DNA of 15,309 bases from UBA11606 sp039815945 (GCA_039815945.1 JBCBYI010000088.1:1-15309), one strand, 5' to 3'; shown: positions 1 to 6,840, numbered from the stretch's first letter. Notes: generated by a model from the letters alone, not told the origin. Made by a program: numbers and translations.

Positions 1-487
1 CGCCCAGAAGCTCGACGTCACCGTGAACGACATCACCAACATGACGATCTGGGGCAACCACTCTGCGACCCAGTACCCCGACCTCTTCCACTGCAACGTC
101 AACGGCGAGAACGCCGCCGCCAAGGTCGACGATCAGGATTGGCTCGAGAACACCTTCATCCCCGTCGTGCAGAAGCGCGGCGCCGCCATCATCGAGGCCC
201 GTGGCCTCAGCTCGGCTGCGTCGGCCGCGTCGGCCGCCGTCGATCACGTGCACGACTGGGTGCTCGGTACCCCCGAGGGCGACTGGGTCTCGATGGCCAT
301 CCCGTCCGACGGCAGCTACGGCGTGCCCGAGGGGCTGATGTCGTCGTTCCCCGTCACCTGCACCGACGGTGACTACTCGATCGTCCAGGGCCTCGACATC
401 GACGAGTTCTCCCAGGGCCGCATCGACGCCACCGTCGCCGAGCTCGGCGAAGAGCGCGACACGGTCGCCGGTCTCGGCCTGATCTGA
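1..487 (+). CDS. mdh: Malate dehydrogenase, C-terminal part (partial, 5' end outside window)
   Basis: NAD-dependent malate dehydrogenase, which interconverts malate and oxaloacetate in the TCA cycle in the cytoplasm. Only the last 161 residues are present; the reading frame is open from base 2, so the gene starts to the left of the window. The motif TIWGNHSATQYPD near the left edge is the active-site segment of the LDH-like malate dehydrogenases, and the His codon at 59-61 is the expected proton-acceptor histidine. The rest matches the catalytic C-terminal domain, including SMAIPSDGSYGVPEGL. The GTG at base 23 is an internal valine, not a start. The stop lies four bases before the GTG of the glycosylase gene, so the two may share a transcript. 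Identification is confident from the motif; the N-terminal Rossmann half cannot be seen. Confidence 0.93.
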   Translation, partial: AQKLDVTVNDITNMTIWGNHSATQYPDLFHCNVNGENAAAKVDDQDWLENTFIPVVQKRGAAIIEARGLSSAASAASAAVDHVHDWVLGTPEGDWVSMAIPSDGSYGVPEGLMSSFPVTCTDGDYSIVQGLDIDEFSQGRIDATVAELGEERDTVAGLGLI

Positions 488-491
488 GCCG

Positions 492-1331
492 GTGCCGGAG
501 CTGCCGGAGATCCGAGCGCATTCGGAGCGCCTGGCGGCTGACTACACCGGCGCGGAGCTGAGCGCCTTTCGGGCGCTGCACCTCACCGCCCTCAAGACCT
601 TCAACCCCAACCCGCGCGACACGCACGGGTTGGCGTTGACGCGCACGGGCAGTCGCGGGAAGTACCTCACGATGACCTTTGGCGAGGACCTCACCTACGT
701 CATCCACCTGATGCAGGGCGGTCGCCTCCGGCCCGACCCCAAGCGGGCCAAGAAGCCTCGTGGCGGCATGGCCCGGTGGGAGTTCGACGACGGCGGCGCG
801 CTCCTGCTCACCGAGGCCGGCACCGAGCACAAGGCGGGTGTCTGGCTCGTGGAAGGGGAGACGGAAGGCGTCGAGCCGCTCACCGATCTCGGTCCCGACG
901 CCGACACCGTCACCCGGGATCGGCTCGCCGAGATCCTGCAGGAGGAGAACTCGCGGATCCACGGCTTCCTTCGTCGCCAGGGGCACGTCGCCGGGATCGG
1001 ACGGCTGCTCGCCAACGAGATCCTGCACACGGCGATGATCTCGCCGTTCGCCATGAGCACCAAGCTCGACGACGATCAGATCGATCGGCTCCATGCGGCG
1101 ATGCAGTCGGTGATCTCGGCGTCGATCGAACACGAACGCACGCTCGACGACATCGGCAAGAGCGCGGATCGGCCCAACAACGTGCACCACCGGGTCGGCT
1201 TTCCGTGCGTGACGTGCGGCGACGAGATCCGGTCGGTCGAGTATCGGCGATACACCGTGGCGTACTGCCCGACGTGTCAGACCGACGGCAAGATGCTCGC
1301 CGACAACACGACGAGCAAGTTCTTGAAGTGA
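492..1331 (+). CDS. Fpg/Nei-family DNA glycosylase (divergent)
   Basis: A 279-aa DNA glycosylase/AP lyase of the Fpg/Nei family, expected to remove oxidised bases from DNA. The GTG start at 492 is fixed by the N-terminus MPELPEIRAH: after Met removal Pro becomes the catalytic imine-forming residue, followed by the conserved Glu. Lys57 in SRGKYL matches the conserved beta-hairpin lysine. HLMQGGRL (about 72-79) resembles the strand carrying the intercalating Met. Residues about 150-215 form the helix-two-turn-helix. The C-terminus is a zinc finger, C239xxC242 and C259xxC262. Departures from classic Fpg: the usual GxGN motif reads GIGR (168-171), so the DNA-contacting Asn is absent, and the finger Arg (Arg253) lies six rather than five residues before Cys259. 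It could therefore be a paralogue with changed lesion preference. Four bases separate it from mdh. Confidence 0.88.
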   Translation: MPELPEIRAHSERLAADYTGAELSAFRALHLTALKTFNPNPRDTHGLALTRTGSRGKYLTMTFGEDLTYVIHLMQGGRLRPDPKRAKKPRGGMARWEFDDGGALLLTEAGTEHKAGVWLVEGETEGVEPLTDLGPDADTVTRDRLAEILQEENSRIHGFLRRQGHVAGIGRLLANEILHTAMISPFAMSTKLDDDQIDRLHAAMQSVISASIEHERTLDDIGKSADRPNNVHHRVGFPCVTCGDEIRSVEYRRYTVAYCPTCQTDGKMLADNTTSKFLK

Positions 1332-1685
1332 TCAGGTGAGGCCGAGGGCCGGTGCCAGGTCGGCCAGCGCCTGCCGGTTCGCCATCAACGCCTGGATGTC
1401 GCCCCCGATCTGGAGGCGACCGTCGAGGAACGCGAGTTGCGCCGACAGCTCACCCGCCTGGATGTCGGTGGCGGTCTCGCGGTCGGTGGTGATGCGCACG
1501 TCGGGATCGGCGGACGCGTGCAGATCGAGCTCGACTCCCTCGGGGCCCAATTGCAGCTGCCAGCGGATCGTCGGGTCGCCCTCGACGACCTGTTCGATCG
1601 TGAAGACCACGCCCTCGGGCACGGTCGCCGTCGCCGCCCGCTCGGCGATCGATGCGAACCACGCGTCGGACAGGAACTCGCTCAC
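1332..1685 (-). CDS. SCP2 sterol-binding domain protein
   Basis: A 117-aa single-domain protein resembling the SCP2 (sterol carrier protein 2) family, small soluble proteins with a hydrophobic tunnel for lipids or acyl-CoA. The pattern of alternating strands, the D/E-rich loop, ITTDRETATDIQAG and then LAFLDGRLQIGGDIQALM is the characteristic C-terminal half, in which a GRLQIxGD strand precedes a final helix; full length is normal for a stand-alone domain. The start is GTG at 1685. A TACCCT box lies six bases upstream, so the mRNA is probably leaderless. Its stop abuts the stop of the glycosylase gene with no gap (convergent). In actinobacteria such proteins often accompany lipid or steroid metabolism, but its ligand cannot be read from sequence. 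Confidence 0.75.
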   Translation of the reverse strand: MSEFLSDAWFASIAERAATATVPEGVVFTIEQVVEGDPTIRWQLQLGPEGVELDLHASADPDVRITTDRETATDIQAGELSAQLAFLDGRLQIGGDIQALMANRQALADLAPALGLT

Positions 1686-1691
1686 GTGGCC

Positions 1692-1697
1692 AGGGTA
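1692..1697 (-). promoter_or_regulatory. Leaderless -10 box of the SCP2 gene
   Basis: Read on the minus strand the hexamer is TACCCT, fitting the actinobacterial -10 pattern TANNNT, and it ends six bases before the GTG start. That spacing puts the transcript start at or next to the start codon. No Shine-Dalgarno sequence is visible, which agrees with a leaderless message. Prediction from position and pattern only. Confidence 0.5.
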
Positions 1698-1710
1698 GAT
1701 CGGTGGGCCG

Positions 1711-1716
1711 TAGGTT
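1711..1716 (+). promoter_or_regulatory. Leaderless -10 box of the RDD gene
   Basis: TAGGTT (TANNNT pattern) ends seven bases before the GTG start at 1724, the spacing expected when transcription begins on the start codon. No ribosome binding site precedes that GTG, and there is no convincing -35 hexamer. Confidence 0.5.
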
Positions 1717-1723
1717 TGGCCAG

Positions 1724-2212
1724 GTGAGCGACGCGCTCTCGGCCCCCGCCCCCATTCGAGCCCGGCTCGGCGCCCGCCTCGTCGACGCGATCACGTTGAC
1801 GTGGGCGCTCGGCTTCGTGCTGGTCGAACTCGACCAGCGCATCCTCGGCGGCGACCCGTTTGGCCGCCAGCCGCTGCAGATCGATGTCACCCAGGGCCGA
1901 TCGCTGTTGTTCGTCATCGTGACGATCGCGGCGTATGAGGTGCTGCCGACGGTGTTCAAGGGCGCGACCCTCGGCAAGGCCCTCGTCGGGCTACGCGTCC
2001 GCACGGTCGAGCCCTCGCCTCAGGTCCCGTGGAGCCGGGCCATCGCCCGGGCGCTCGTCCTCTACGGCGGCCCCATCGTGTTCGGCGCGTACGGCGGCCT
2101 CTTCCTGCTCGTATTGGTGCTCAGCTTCGTGCTCCCCGCCAGTGGTCGGGGCCTGCACGATCGCCTCGCCGGCACCACCGTCGTCGCCCTTCCTCCCGAG
2201 GAGCCCGAATGA
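1724..2212 (+). CDS. RDD-family integral membrane protein
   Basis: A 162-aa membrane protein of the RDD family, a poorly defined group linked in some members to transport or ion exchange. The N-terminal motif RLGARLVDA (residues 14-22) carries the Arg-Asp pattern naming the family and leads straight into the first membrane segment (about 19-38). A second hydrophobic segment spans about 59-76, a third about 109-137. KGATLGKALVGLRV (79-92) and the closing GLHDRLAGTTVVAL (143-156) are typical RDD landmarks. I take GTG 1724 as start rather than an ATG at 1652, because the upstream extension is Arg-rich, runs into the divergent gene, and the -10 box fits 1724. The stop overlaps the next gene's ATG (ATGA, 2209-2212), so both are probably translated together. 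Substrate unknown. Confidence 0.82.
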   Translation: MSDALSAPAPIRARLGARLVDAITLTWALGFVLVELDQRILGGDPFGRQPLQIDVTQGRSLLFVIVTIAAYEVLPTVFKGATLGKALVGLRVRTVEPSPQVPWSRAIARALVLYGGPIVFGAYGGLFLLVLVLSFVLPASGRGLHDRLAGTTVVALPPEEPE

Positions 2213-2865
2213 TCGAGACCGACCTCTTCGATCCGGGAGAACCCCACGACGGCTACGACGACACGATCGACATCGAGTGGGTCGACCAGCGACAGGCGAT
2301 CGCCGGCCTCTTGCGGGTGTCGGTGCGGCCGAGCGCCGGGGTCACCTGGTTCCTCGCCGTCGTGCACCAGCAGGGTGAAGATCCCGTGGTCGTGCTCGAC
2401 TACGAACTGCCGCTCGTCTCCCACGCCTTCGAGTTCCGGGCGCCGGGCATCTGGACCGACTTCGTTTGTGAGACACCGATCGAGCAGTGGACGATCGGCC
2501 TCGAGGCGTTCGGTGTCGCGGTCGATCCCGACAACGTGATCCACCCGGCGACCTTCGGTGACCGGACCCCGATCGGTCTCGATCTCGACGTGGAGGCGGC
2601 GTCGGCGCCCGACGAACACGACGAGGGTTTCGAACACGAGATCACCGTGCGCGGCGAGGTGCTGATCGGCGCCGGAACGTACGAGGTCGACGCGGTCGGT
2701 GTCCGCCGTCGTCGCTGGGACGGTCGCTGGCCGCCGCTCGCACCCCTCACGCCGGGCTTCGATCCCCAGACCCGCATCGCCGTGCAGTGGCCGGGTCAGC
2801 CGTCGCCGGAGATCCGCGGCTGGGTCGCCGGCAACCGTCCGGGCTGGGTCGAGTTGCCGCTGTAG
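2209..2865 (+). CDS. Uncharacterised protein, possibly AttH/CrtC lipocalin-like
   Basis: A 218-aa soluble protein I do not recognise with certainty. No signal peptide or membrane segment is seen. The N-terminus is acidic, and the body is mostly short beta strands with many Trp. The segment WTDFVCETPIEQWTIGLEAF (about 82-101), followed by a long Asp/Glu-rich stretch and then GEVLIGAGTYEVDAVGVRRRRWDGR (begins near residue 149), is reminiscent of actinobacterial proteins related to hydroxyneurosporene synthase/AttH lipocalin-like domains, where a similar strand pair ends in a G-x-R-D-x-x-W motif. That resemblance is from memory and weak. The ATG at 2209 overlaps the stop of the RDD gene, so the two are translationally coupled and may act together. 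The gene ends 16 bases from the convergent sulfatase gene. Confidence 0.6.
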   Translation: MIETDLFDPGEPHDGYDDTIDIEWVDQRQAIAGLLRVSVRPSAGVTWFLAVVHQQGEDPVVVLDYELPLVSHAFEFRAPGIWTDFVCETPIEQWTIGLEAFGVAVDPDNVIHPATFGDRTPIGLDLDVEAASAPDEHDEGFEHEITVRGEVLIGAGTYEVDAVGVRRRRWDGRWPPLAPLTPGFDPQTRIAVQWPGQPSPEIRGWVAGNRPGWVELPL

Positions 2866-2881
2866 CCGCCACCGAAGGCGT

Positions 2882-5164
2882 TCACTCCCGGCGGCGACCG
2901 GCCTCGCGCATCGCCTCGACGAGGCGCCTCGGTTCGTACGGCGCGGGCGGGCCGGGCCGGTAGGTGACCGACTCGATACGTCCCGGGTAGCGGAACGAAC
3001 CGTGGCGCTCGAAGGTCGACCACAGCACGGGGGAGCGGCGGTCGAGGCCGACGTCGATGCCCTGGAACGGCGCGAAGCCGATCAGCATCTCCACACCGTC
3101 GAGGCGCCCGGTCGCGTCGCCGTCGACGTCGATGCCGACGTCCCACGTGAACGACTCCCCGCAGGTGGCGGCGACCACGACGGTGTGGCGGCCGGGGGCG
3201 AGGGGTCCGGCGTCGACGATGTGCTCGATGCCGTACTCGTTGTACCCGAAGCGGAGCGTGCCGCCCTCGACGTACACGACATAGCCGCCGCCCTGGTCGC
3301 CGTGGGCGACGAGAACCCCATCACGGCCATCGTGGTCGACCACGATCTCGATCACGAAGTCGCGCAGGGTCACGAGCCGCTGGGAGCGGTAGCGCTCGAG
3401 CGCTGGCGTCGACGGGAGAAGACGGACCGGCTCGTAGAAGGCGGCCTCGTCGGGTCGCCGCATCACCTGGAGCAGGCCGAGCCCATCGTCGAGCGGGAAG
3501 ACCTGGTTGTCCCAGGCGGTCGCCTCCCAGGCGTCGGCCAGGGCCCGCACGATCTCGGGATGCTCGGCGGCGACGTCGTCGATCTCGGTCGGGTCGCTGG
3601 TGATGTCGTACAGCTCCCACTCCGAGTCGTCGTAGGGCGTCCGGCGCCGATGGAGGGCGACCAGCTTCCATCCGTCGCGGTAAAAGCTCCGGTTGCCGAA
3701 GCACTCCGAGTACTGGTCGAGATGCGTGCTCTCGGCGGCACCGTCGGTGATCGCCGCCGCGAAGCTGGCGCCATCGAGATCGTCGGGCGCGTTGACGCCG
3801 GCGAGGGCGAGCACCGTCGGCATGAGGTCGGTGACGTATTGGTACTGGGTACACACCGAGCCGGCTCGGTCGGGCTCGATGCGGCCCGGCCACGACACGA
3901 TGAACGGCACCCGGACCCCGCCTGCGTGGGTGGTGGTCTTGTAGAGCCGGAACGGAGTGTTCGACGCCATGCCCCAGCCGCGGGGGTAGTGGACGAGTGC
4001 TCGCGGTCCGCCGATGAGTTCGGGGTCTCGGGGCACGTCGTGTTCCCAGTCGAGGCGGGCGCCGGCGCCGCCGAACTGCTTGTAGTAGCTCCGGGTGCCG
4101 TTGGCACCACCCTCCTGGGTGGCGCCGTTGTCGGAGGTGAAGATGACGACGGTGTTCTCGAGATCGCCGAGTTCCTCGACGGTGCCGAGGAGGCGAGCGA
4201 GGTTCTGATCGACGTTGTCGATCATCGCCGCGTAGACCTCCATGTACCGGGCGTGGACGTGCCGGGTCTCGGCCGGGAGGTCGGCCCACGGCTCGACCTC
4301 ATAGCCGGGTTCGTGGTTGCGGGCGGGCAATCGGGTGTCAGCCGGGAACAGCCCGAGTTCCTTCTGGCGCTCGAAGCGTCGGGCGCGGATCTCGTCCCAG
4401 CCGTCGTGGTAGCGGTCGCGGTGACGGGCGAGGTCGTCGGCTTTGGCCTGGAGTGGACCGTGCACGGCGCCGTGAGCGAGGTACAGGAAGAACGGGCGCG
4501 ACGCGTCGTGGGCCCGCAGCGACGTGAGGAACGAGATGGCTTCGTCGGTGATGTCGTCGGTGAAGTAGTACCCCTCGGGGTACTCGTCGACGTCGACGGC
4601 GGCGTTGTCGCGCACCAGCCGATGCGGGTGGTGGAGGTTGGTCCACCCTTCGAGCACCCCGTAGAAGCGCTCGTAGCCGACGCCGAGCGGCCACGAGGCG
4701 CGCGACGCGCCGTCGTGCATCGCCGAGTCGCGGGTGAGGTGCCACTTGCCGGTCGCGAGCGTCGCGTAGCCGGCGGATCGCAGCACGCCCGGCAGTGTCG
4801 GGATGGCCGGGTCGAGCTCCATCGTCCAGCCGGGGAATCCCGGATCGAAGTTGGCCACGGCGGCGAAGCCGGCCCGGTGGGGATTCATGCCGGTGTGCAC
4901 GGCGGCGCGGGACGGCGAGCAGAGCGGGGCGGTGTGGTAGTTCGTGAAGCGGAGGCCCTGGGCCGCCAGGCGGTCGAGGGTGGGCGTCGCGATCTCCGAG
5001 CCGTAGGGGCCGATGTCGGAGAAGCCGAGGTCGTCCATCAACACGACGATCACGTTCGGGCTGTCTGGAGCCGGCCGGGTCGGTTCGGGCCACCACGGCG
5101 TCGAGTCGCCGACCAGGCGTTCGATCCGCCCGCCGAACGACGAAGGGGTTCGATCCGTGGTCAT
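2882..5164 (-). CDS. Type I sulfatase (formylglycine-dependent, AtsD-like arylsulfatase)
   Basis: A 760-aa sulfatase expected to hydrolyse a sulfate ester. Visible active-site elements: metal-binding Asp44-Asp45 in VLMDDLGFSD; the signature LCSPSRAAVHTG, in which Cys82 of CxPxR should be converted to formylglycine with Arg86 nearby; GKWH at 139-142; His231 and His235; SDNGA at 344-348 supplying Asp345-Asn346; Lys409 and His413. Residues about 600-740 are an additional beta-rich domain (GVLVAHGDQGGGYVVYV), as in large AtsD-type arylsulfatases. No signal peptide is evident, so it is probably cytoplasmic, meaning substrates must be imported. The start is the ATG at 5164, which overlaps the TGA of the dioxygenase gene (5161-5164), giving translational coupling. 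Arylsulfatase is the likeliest activity; the family also contains alkyl-sulfatases and phosphonate hydrolases, so the substrate is inferred. Confidence 0.92.
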   Translation of the reverse strand: MTTDRTPSSFGGRIERLVGDSTPWWPEPTRPAPDSPNVIVVLMDDLGFSDIGPYGSEIATPTLDRLAAQGLRFTNYHTAPLCSPSRAAVHTGMNPHRAGFAAVANFDPGFPGWTMELDPAIPTLPGVLRSAGYATLATGKWHLTRDSAMHDGASRASWPLGVGYERFYGVLEGWTNLHHPHRLVRDNAAVDVDEYPEGYYFTDDITDEAISFLTSLRAHDASRPFFLYLAHGAVHGPLQAKADDLARHRDRYHDGWDEIRARRFERQKELGLFPADTRLPARNHEPGYEVEPWADLPAETRHVHARYMEVYAAMIDNVDQNLARLLGTVEELGDLENTVVIFTSDNGATQEGGANGTRSYYKQFGGAGARLDWEHDVPRDPELIGGPRALVHYPRGWGMASNTPFRLYKTTTHAGGVRVPFIVSWPGRIEPDRAGSVCTQYQYVTDLMPTVLALAGVNAPDDLDGASFAAAITDGAAESTHLDQYSECFGNRSFYRDGWKLVALHRRRTPYDDSEWELYDITSDPTEIDDVAAEHPEIVRALADAWEATAWDNQVFPLDDGLGLLQVMRRPDEAAFYEPVRLLPSTPALERYRSQRLVTLRDFVIEIVVDHDGRDGVLVAHGDQGGGYVVYVEGGTLRFGYNEYGIEHIVDAGPLAPGRHTVVVAATCGESFTWDVGIDVDGDATGRLDGVEMLIGFAPFQGIDVGLDRRSPVLWSTFERHGSFRYPGRIESVTYRPGPPAPYEPRRLVEAMREAGRRRE

Positions 5165-6087
5165 CCGCCGGCGACCGCCAGGCCGTCGGCGTCGACGGGC
5201 GTCGACTCGAAGCCCGACGGTCCGACCTGGGTCGTGCCTTCGATCGTGATGCGTTCGAGCTCGCGGTGGTGGCCGAGCGGCACGTCGGCCGGCGCGAGGT
5301 GGGCGGTGGCCCGGTTGTCCCAGAACGCAACGCTGCCCGATCGCCACCGGAACCGCACCGTGAACTCGCTGTTCGTGAGGTGTTCGTTGAGCATCGCCAG
5401 CAGGTGATCGCTCTCGCGCCGAGTGAGCTGATCGATGTGGCTCGTGTAGTCGGGGTTGACGTAGAGCTGACGCTCACCGGTCTCGGGGTGCACGGTCACG
5501 ACCGGATGTCGGGCCCGGAGGCGCGTCGCCATGAAGTCCCGGGCGAGTTGATTGGGTTCGCCCCGCACCATGTGCAACACGTTGTGGTGCACGGCGGTCA
5601 GCGGATCGATCAGCGCCCGGATCGGTGCCGAGAGGGTCGCGTAGGCGGCGGCGAGGCTGCTCCACTCCGTGTCGGCGCCATAGGGCGGCACCTCCACGGC
5701 GCGGAGGATCGAACCCATCGGCGGGGAGGCGGTGTAGGAGAGGTCGTTGTGCCAGCGGTGCTCGATCTCGTTGGCGTCGGGGTCGTCGCGGTGGTGGTCC
5801 TTCTGCAGCAGCACGATCTCGGGATGCTCGGGGAACCGCGGCGGCAGCGTCGGATGGGCCGGGCTGACGGCTCCGAAGCGCGCACCGAGGGCGATGTGGG
5901 AGTCGCGGGTGAGGTCCTGATCGCGGAAGAAGACGACCTTCCATCGCAGCAGCGCTCGCCGGATCGCAGCGACCGTCGCATCGTCGAGGTCGGTGCTGAG
6001 ATCGACATCGCCGATCTCGGCGCCGATGTGTTGCGACATCGGTTCGATCTCGAGGCGATCGGTGGTCTGGATGCTGGTGTCCGTCAT
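5161..6087 (-). CDS. TauD/TfdA-family 2-oxoglutarate-dependent dioxygenase
   Basis: A 308-aa non-haem Fe(II)/2-oxoglutarate dioxygenase. The iron triad is visible: His113 and Asp115 in RWHNDLSYT and His263 in WDNRATAHLA; Arg279 in ELERITIEG is the likely 2-oxoglutarate-binding arginine. HPETGERQLYVNPDYTSHI (200-218) is the block shared by TauD, TfdA and alkylsulfatase AtsK. Such enzymes release sulfite from taurine, an aldehyde plus sulfate from alkyl sulfates, or a phenol from aryloxyacetates; which applies here cannot be decided. I choose ATG 6087 over an upstream ATG at 6132 because GGGAGG lies just before it and the 15-residue extension would be encoded by the operator region. First gene of a two-gene operon with the sulfatase, divergent from the TetR gene and probably repressed by it. 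Confidence 0.9.
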   Translation of the reverse strand: MTDTSIQTTDRLEIEPMSQHIGAEIGDVDLSTDLDDATVAAIRRALLRWKVVFFRDQDLTRDSHIALGARFGAVSPAHPTLPPRFPEHPEIVLLQKDHHRDDPDANEIEHRWHNDLSYTASPPMGSILRAVEVPPYGADTEWSSLAAAYATLSAPIRALIDPLTAVHHNVLHMVRGEPNQLARDFMATRLRARHPVVTVHPETGERQLYVNPDYTSHIDQLTRRESDHLLAMLNEHLTNSEFTVRFRWRSGSVAFWDNRATAHLAPADVPLGHHRELERITIEGTTQVGPSGFESTPVDADGLAVAGG

Positions 6088-6109
6088 GGCGCCTCCCCGC
6101 CTCCGTAGA

Positions 6110-6124
6110 TAAGCAACTTGCTTA
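6110..6124. promoter_or_regulatory. Operator copy 1: TAAGCA-ACT-TGCTTA
   Basis: Perfect 15-bp palindrome with two 6-bp arms and a 3-bp centre. It sits in the divergent region between the dioxygenase and the TetR gene, the classic location for a TetR-family operator, and the same arms recur one base further on. In a high-GC genome this AT-rich symmetric element stands out. Binding by the neighbouring TetR protein is inferred. Confidence 0.8.
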
Positions 6125-6125
6125 G

Positions 6126-6140
6126 TAAGCATACTGCTTA
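6126..6140. promoter_or_regulatory. Operator copy 2: TAAGCA-TAC-TGCTTA
   Basis: Second copy with identical 6-bp arms and a different 3-bp centre. Symmetry extends three bases further on each side (TAGTAAGCA...TGCTTACTA, 6123-6143, 21 bp). The centres of the two copies are 16 bp apart, about one and a half helical turns, so two dimers would lie on roughly opposite faces of the DNA. The site overlaps the predicted promoter elements of both divergent transcripts. Confidence 0.8.
6128..6133 (-). promoter_or_regulatory. Candidate -10 box of the dioxygenase-sulfatase operon
   Basis: On the minus strand the hexamer is TATGCT, fitting TANNNT, inside operator copy 2. It would start transcription near 6121, leaving a leader of about 34 bases containing GGAGGCGGGGAGG before the ATG at 6087. 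A poor -35 candidate TTCACG lies 16 bases upstream. An alternative -10 is TTATCT just downstream. Confidence 0.38.
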
Positions 6141-6209
6141 CTACAGTGCCGTGAAGAACTCCAGAGGATCACCGATTCCAGCTCGGCGTCGGGTCCGACC
6201 CACACCCAC

Positions 6210-6809
6210 GTGCCCAAAGACTCCACCGACACCAAGCACCGATTGCTCGACGCCGCCGAGCACCTCATCGGCCAGCGCGGCCCCGAGGCCGTCTCGATGC
6301 GCGAGATCAGCGCCGCGGCCGGCCAGGCGAACAACAACGCAGCGACGTATCACTTCGGCTCGCGCGACGAGATCATCGCCGCGGTCCTCGACCGGCGTAT
6401 GCAGCCGATCGACGACCTCCGCACGGAGATGGTCGACGCGCTGCCGGCCGAGGCGTCGATGGAGGATCTCGTCCGGACCCTCGTCGTCCCGCTCGTCGAA
6501 CACGGACGCCGGCACCCGGACTTCCTGCCGTTCTTCGCCCAGCTGCGGGTGAGCCCGACCTTCACCGGTCTCGTCAGCCACGAACGCCCGCACAGCCGCA
6601 GCTACCACACCCTGATCTCGCTGCTCGACCGTCACCTCGAGCACTGGGACGCCCATGCGCTCGCCGGGCGTCGGTGGTTGCTGGGTGTGCTCCTCGTCCA
6701 CGGCGTGGCCGAATTCGCCGCGGCGCCCGACCAACGCCCGCCGGCGGACTGGGACGAGATGGTCGACGGTCTCGTCACCGCCACCGTCGCCCTGCTCCGC
6801 GATCCCTGA
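6210..6809 (+). CDS. TetR-family transcriptional regulator
   Basis: A 199-aa TetR-type repressor. Residues about 8-55 form the DNA-binding domain, with a helix-turn-helix in VSMREISAAAGQ (28-39) followed by the family landmark ATYHFGSRDEIIAAVL (45-60). The remaining helical domain should bind an effector, probably a substrate or intermediate of the neighbouring pathway. The start is GTG 6210; no other ATG or GTG exists in this frame between there and an in-frame stop inside the operator region, so the choice is forced apart from later starts. No good ribosome binding site precedes it. The gene leads the plus-strand operon, with the monooxygenase starting 31 bases after its stop. Its target is very likely the twin palindrome upstream, which would give autoregulation and control of both divergent operons. 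Confidence 0.9.
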   Translation: MPKDSTDTKHRLLDAAEHLIGQRGPEAVSMREISAAAGQANNNAATYHFGSRDEIIAAVLDRRMQPIDDLRTEMVDALPAEASMEDLVRTLVVPLVEHGRRHPDFLPFFAQLRVSPTFTGLVSHERPHSRSYHTLISLLDRHLEHWDAHALAGRRWLLGVLLVHGVAEFAAAPDQRPPADWDEMVDGLVTATVALLRDP

Positions 6810-6840
6810 ACTCCGAACCGAACCGAACCGAGGACATCAC

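Larger units (their letters stand above)
1678..1731. repeat. Inverted repeat spanning the divergent SCP2/RDD start region
   Basis: Read outward in each direction, the two gene starts are nearly the same: TA-(4 bases)-TGGCCA-CGTGAGCGA on the minus strand (1678-1697) and TA-(5 bases)-TGGCCA-GGTGAGCGA on the plus strand (1711-1731). Shared blocks are the -10 TA, TGGCCA and the start region GTGAGCGA. The arms are separated by 13 bases. This may be one control signal for both genes, or partly coincidence because both proteins begin Met-Ser-(Asp/Glu). Confidence 0.5.
6118..6147 (+). promoter_or_regulatory. Predicted promoter of the TetR-catabolic operon
   Basis: TTGCTT (6118-6123) and TACAGT (6142-6147) are separated by 18 bases and could serve as -35 and -10, giving a start near 6154 and a leader of about 55 bases. 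The -35 lies inside operator copy 1 and operator copy 2 fills the spacer, so repressor binding would block polymerase directly. Weak consensus match at -35; moderate confidence only. Confidence 0.42.

Noticed and set aside
354..1190. A 278-codon minus-strand frame opposite the glycosylase gene
   Set aside because: Antisense shadow; the glycosylase has clear catalytic motifs while this frame has none.
2699..5407. A 902-codon open frame on the plus strand opposite the sulfatase and the end of the dioxygenase gene
   Set aside because: It runs antisense to well-supported genes, begins inside the 218-aa gene, is rich in Val/Glu/Arg/Gly low-complexity sequence and has no family motif. Long antisense frames are expected in high-GC DNA.
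6088..6132. N-terminal extension of the dioxygenase to an ATG at 6132
   Set aside because: The extension would be encoded by the operator palindromes, and ATG 6087 has a strong GGGAGG ribosome site just upstream.
6813..6832. Short tandem repeat CCGAA x3 followed by CCGAG
   Set aside because: Too short to be a functional repeat array; its last unit simply runs into the ribosome binding site of the monooxygenase gene.
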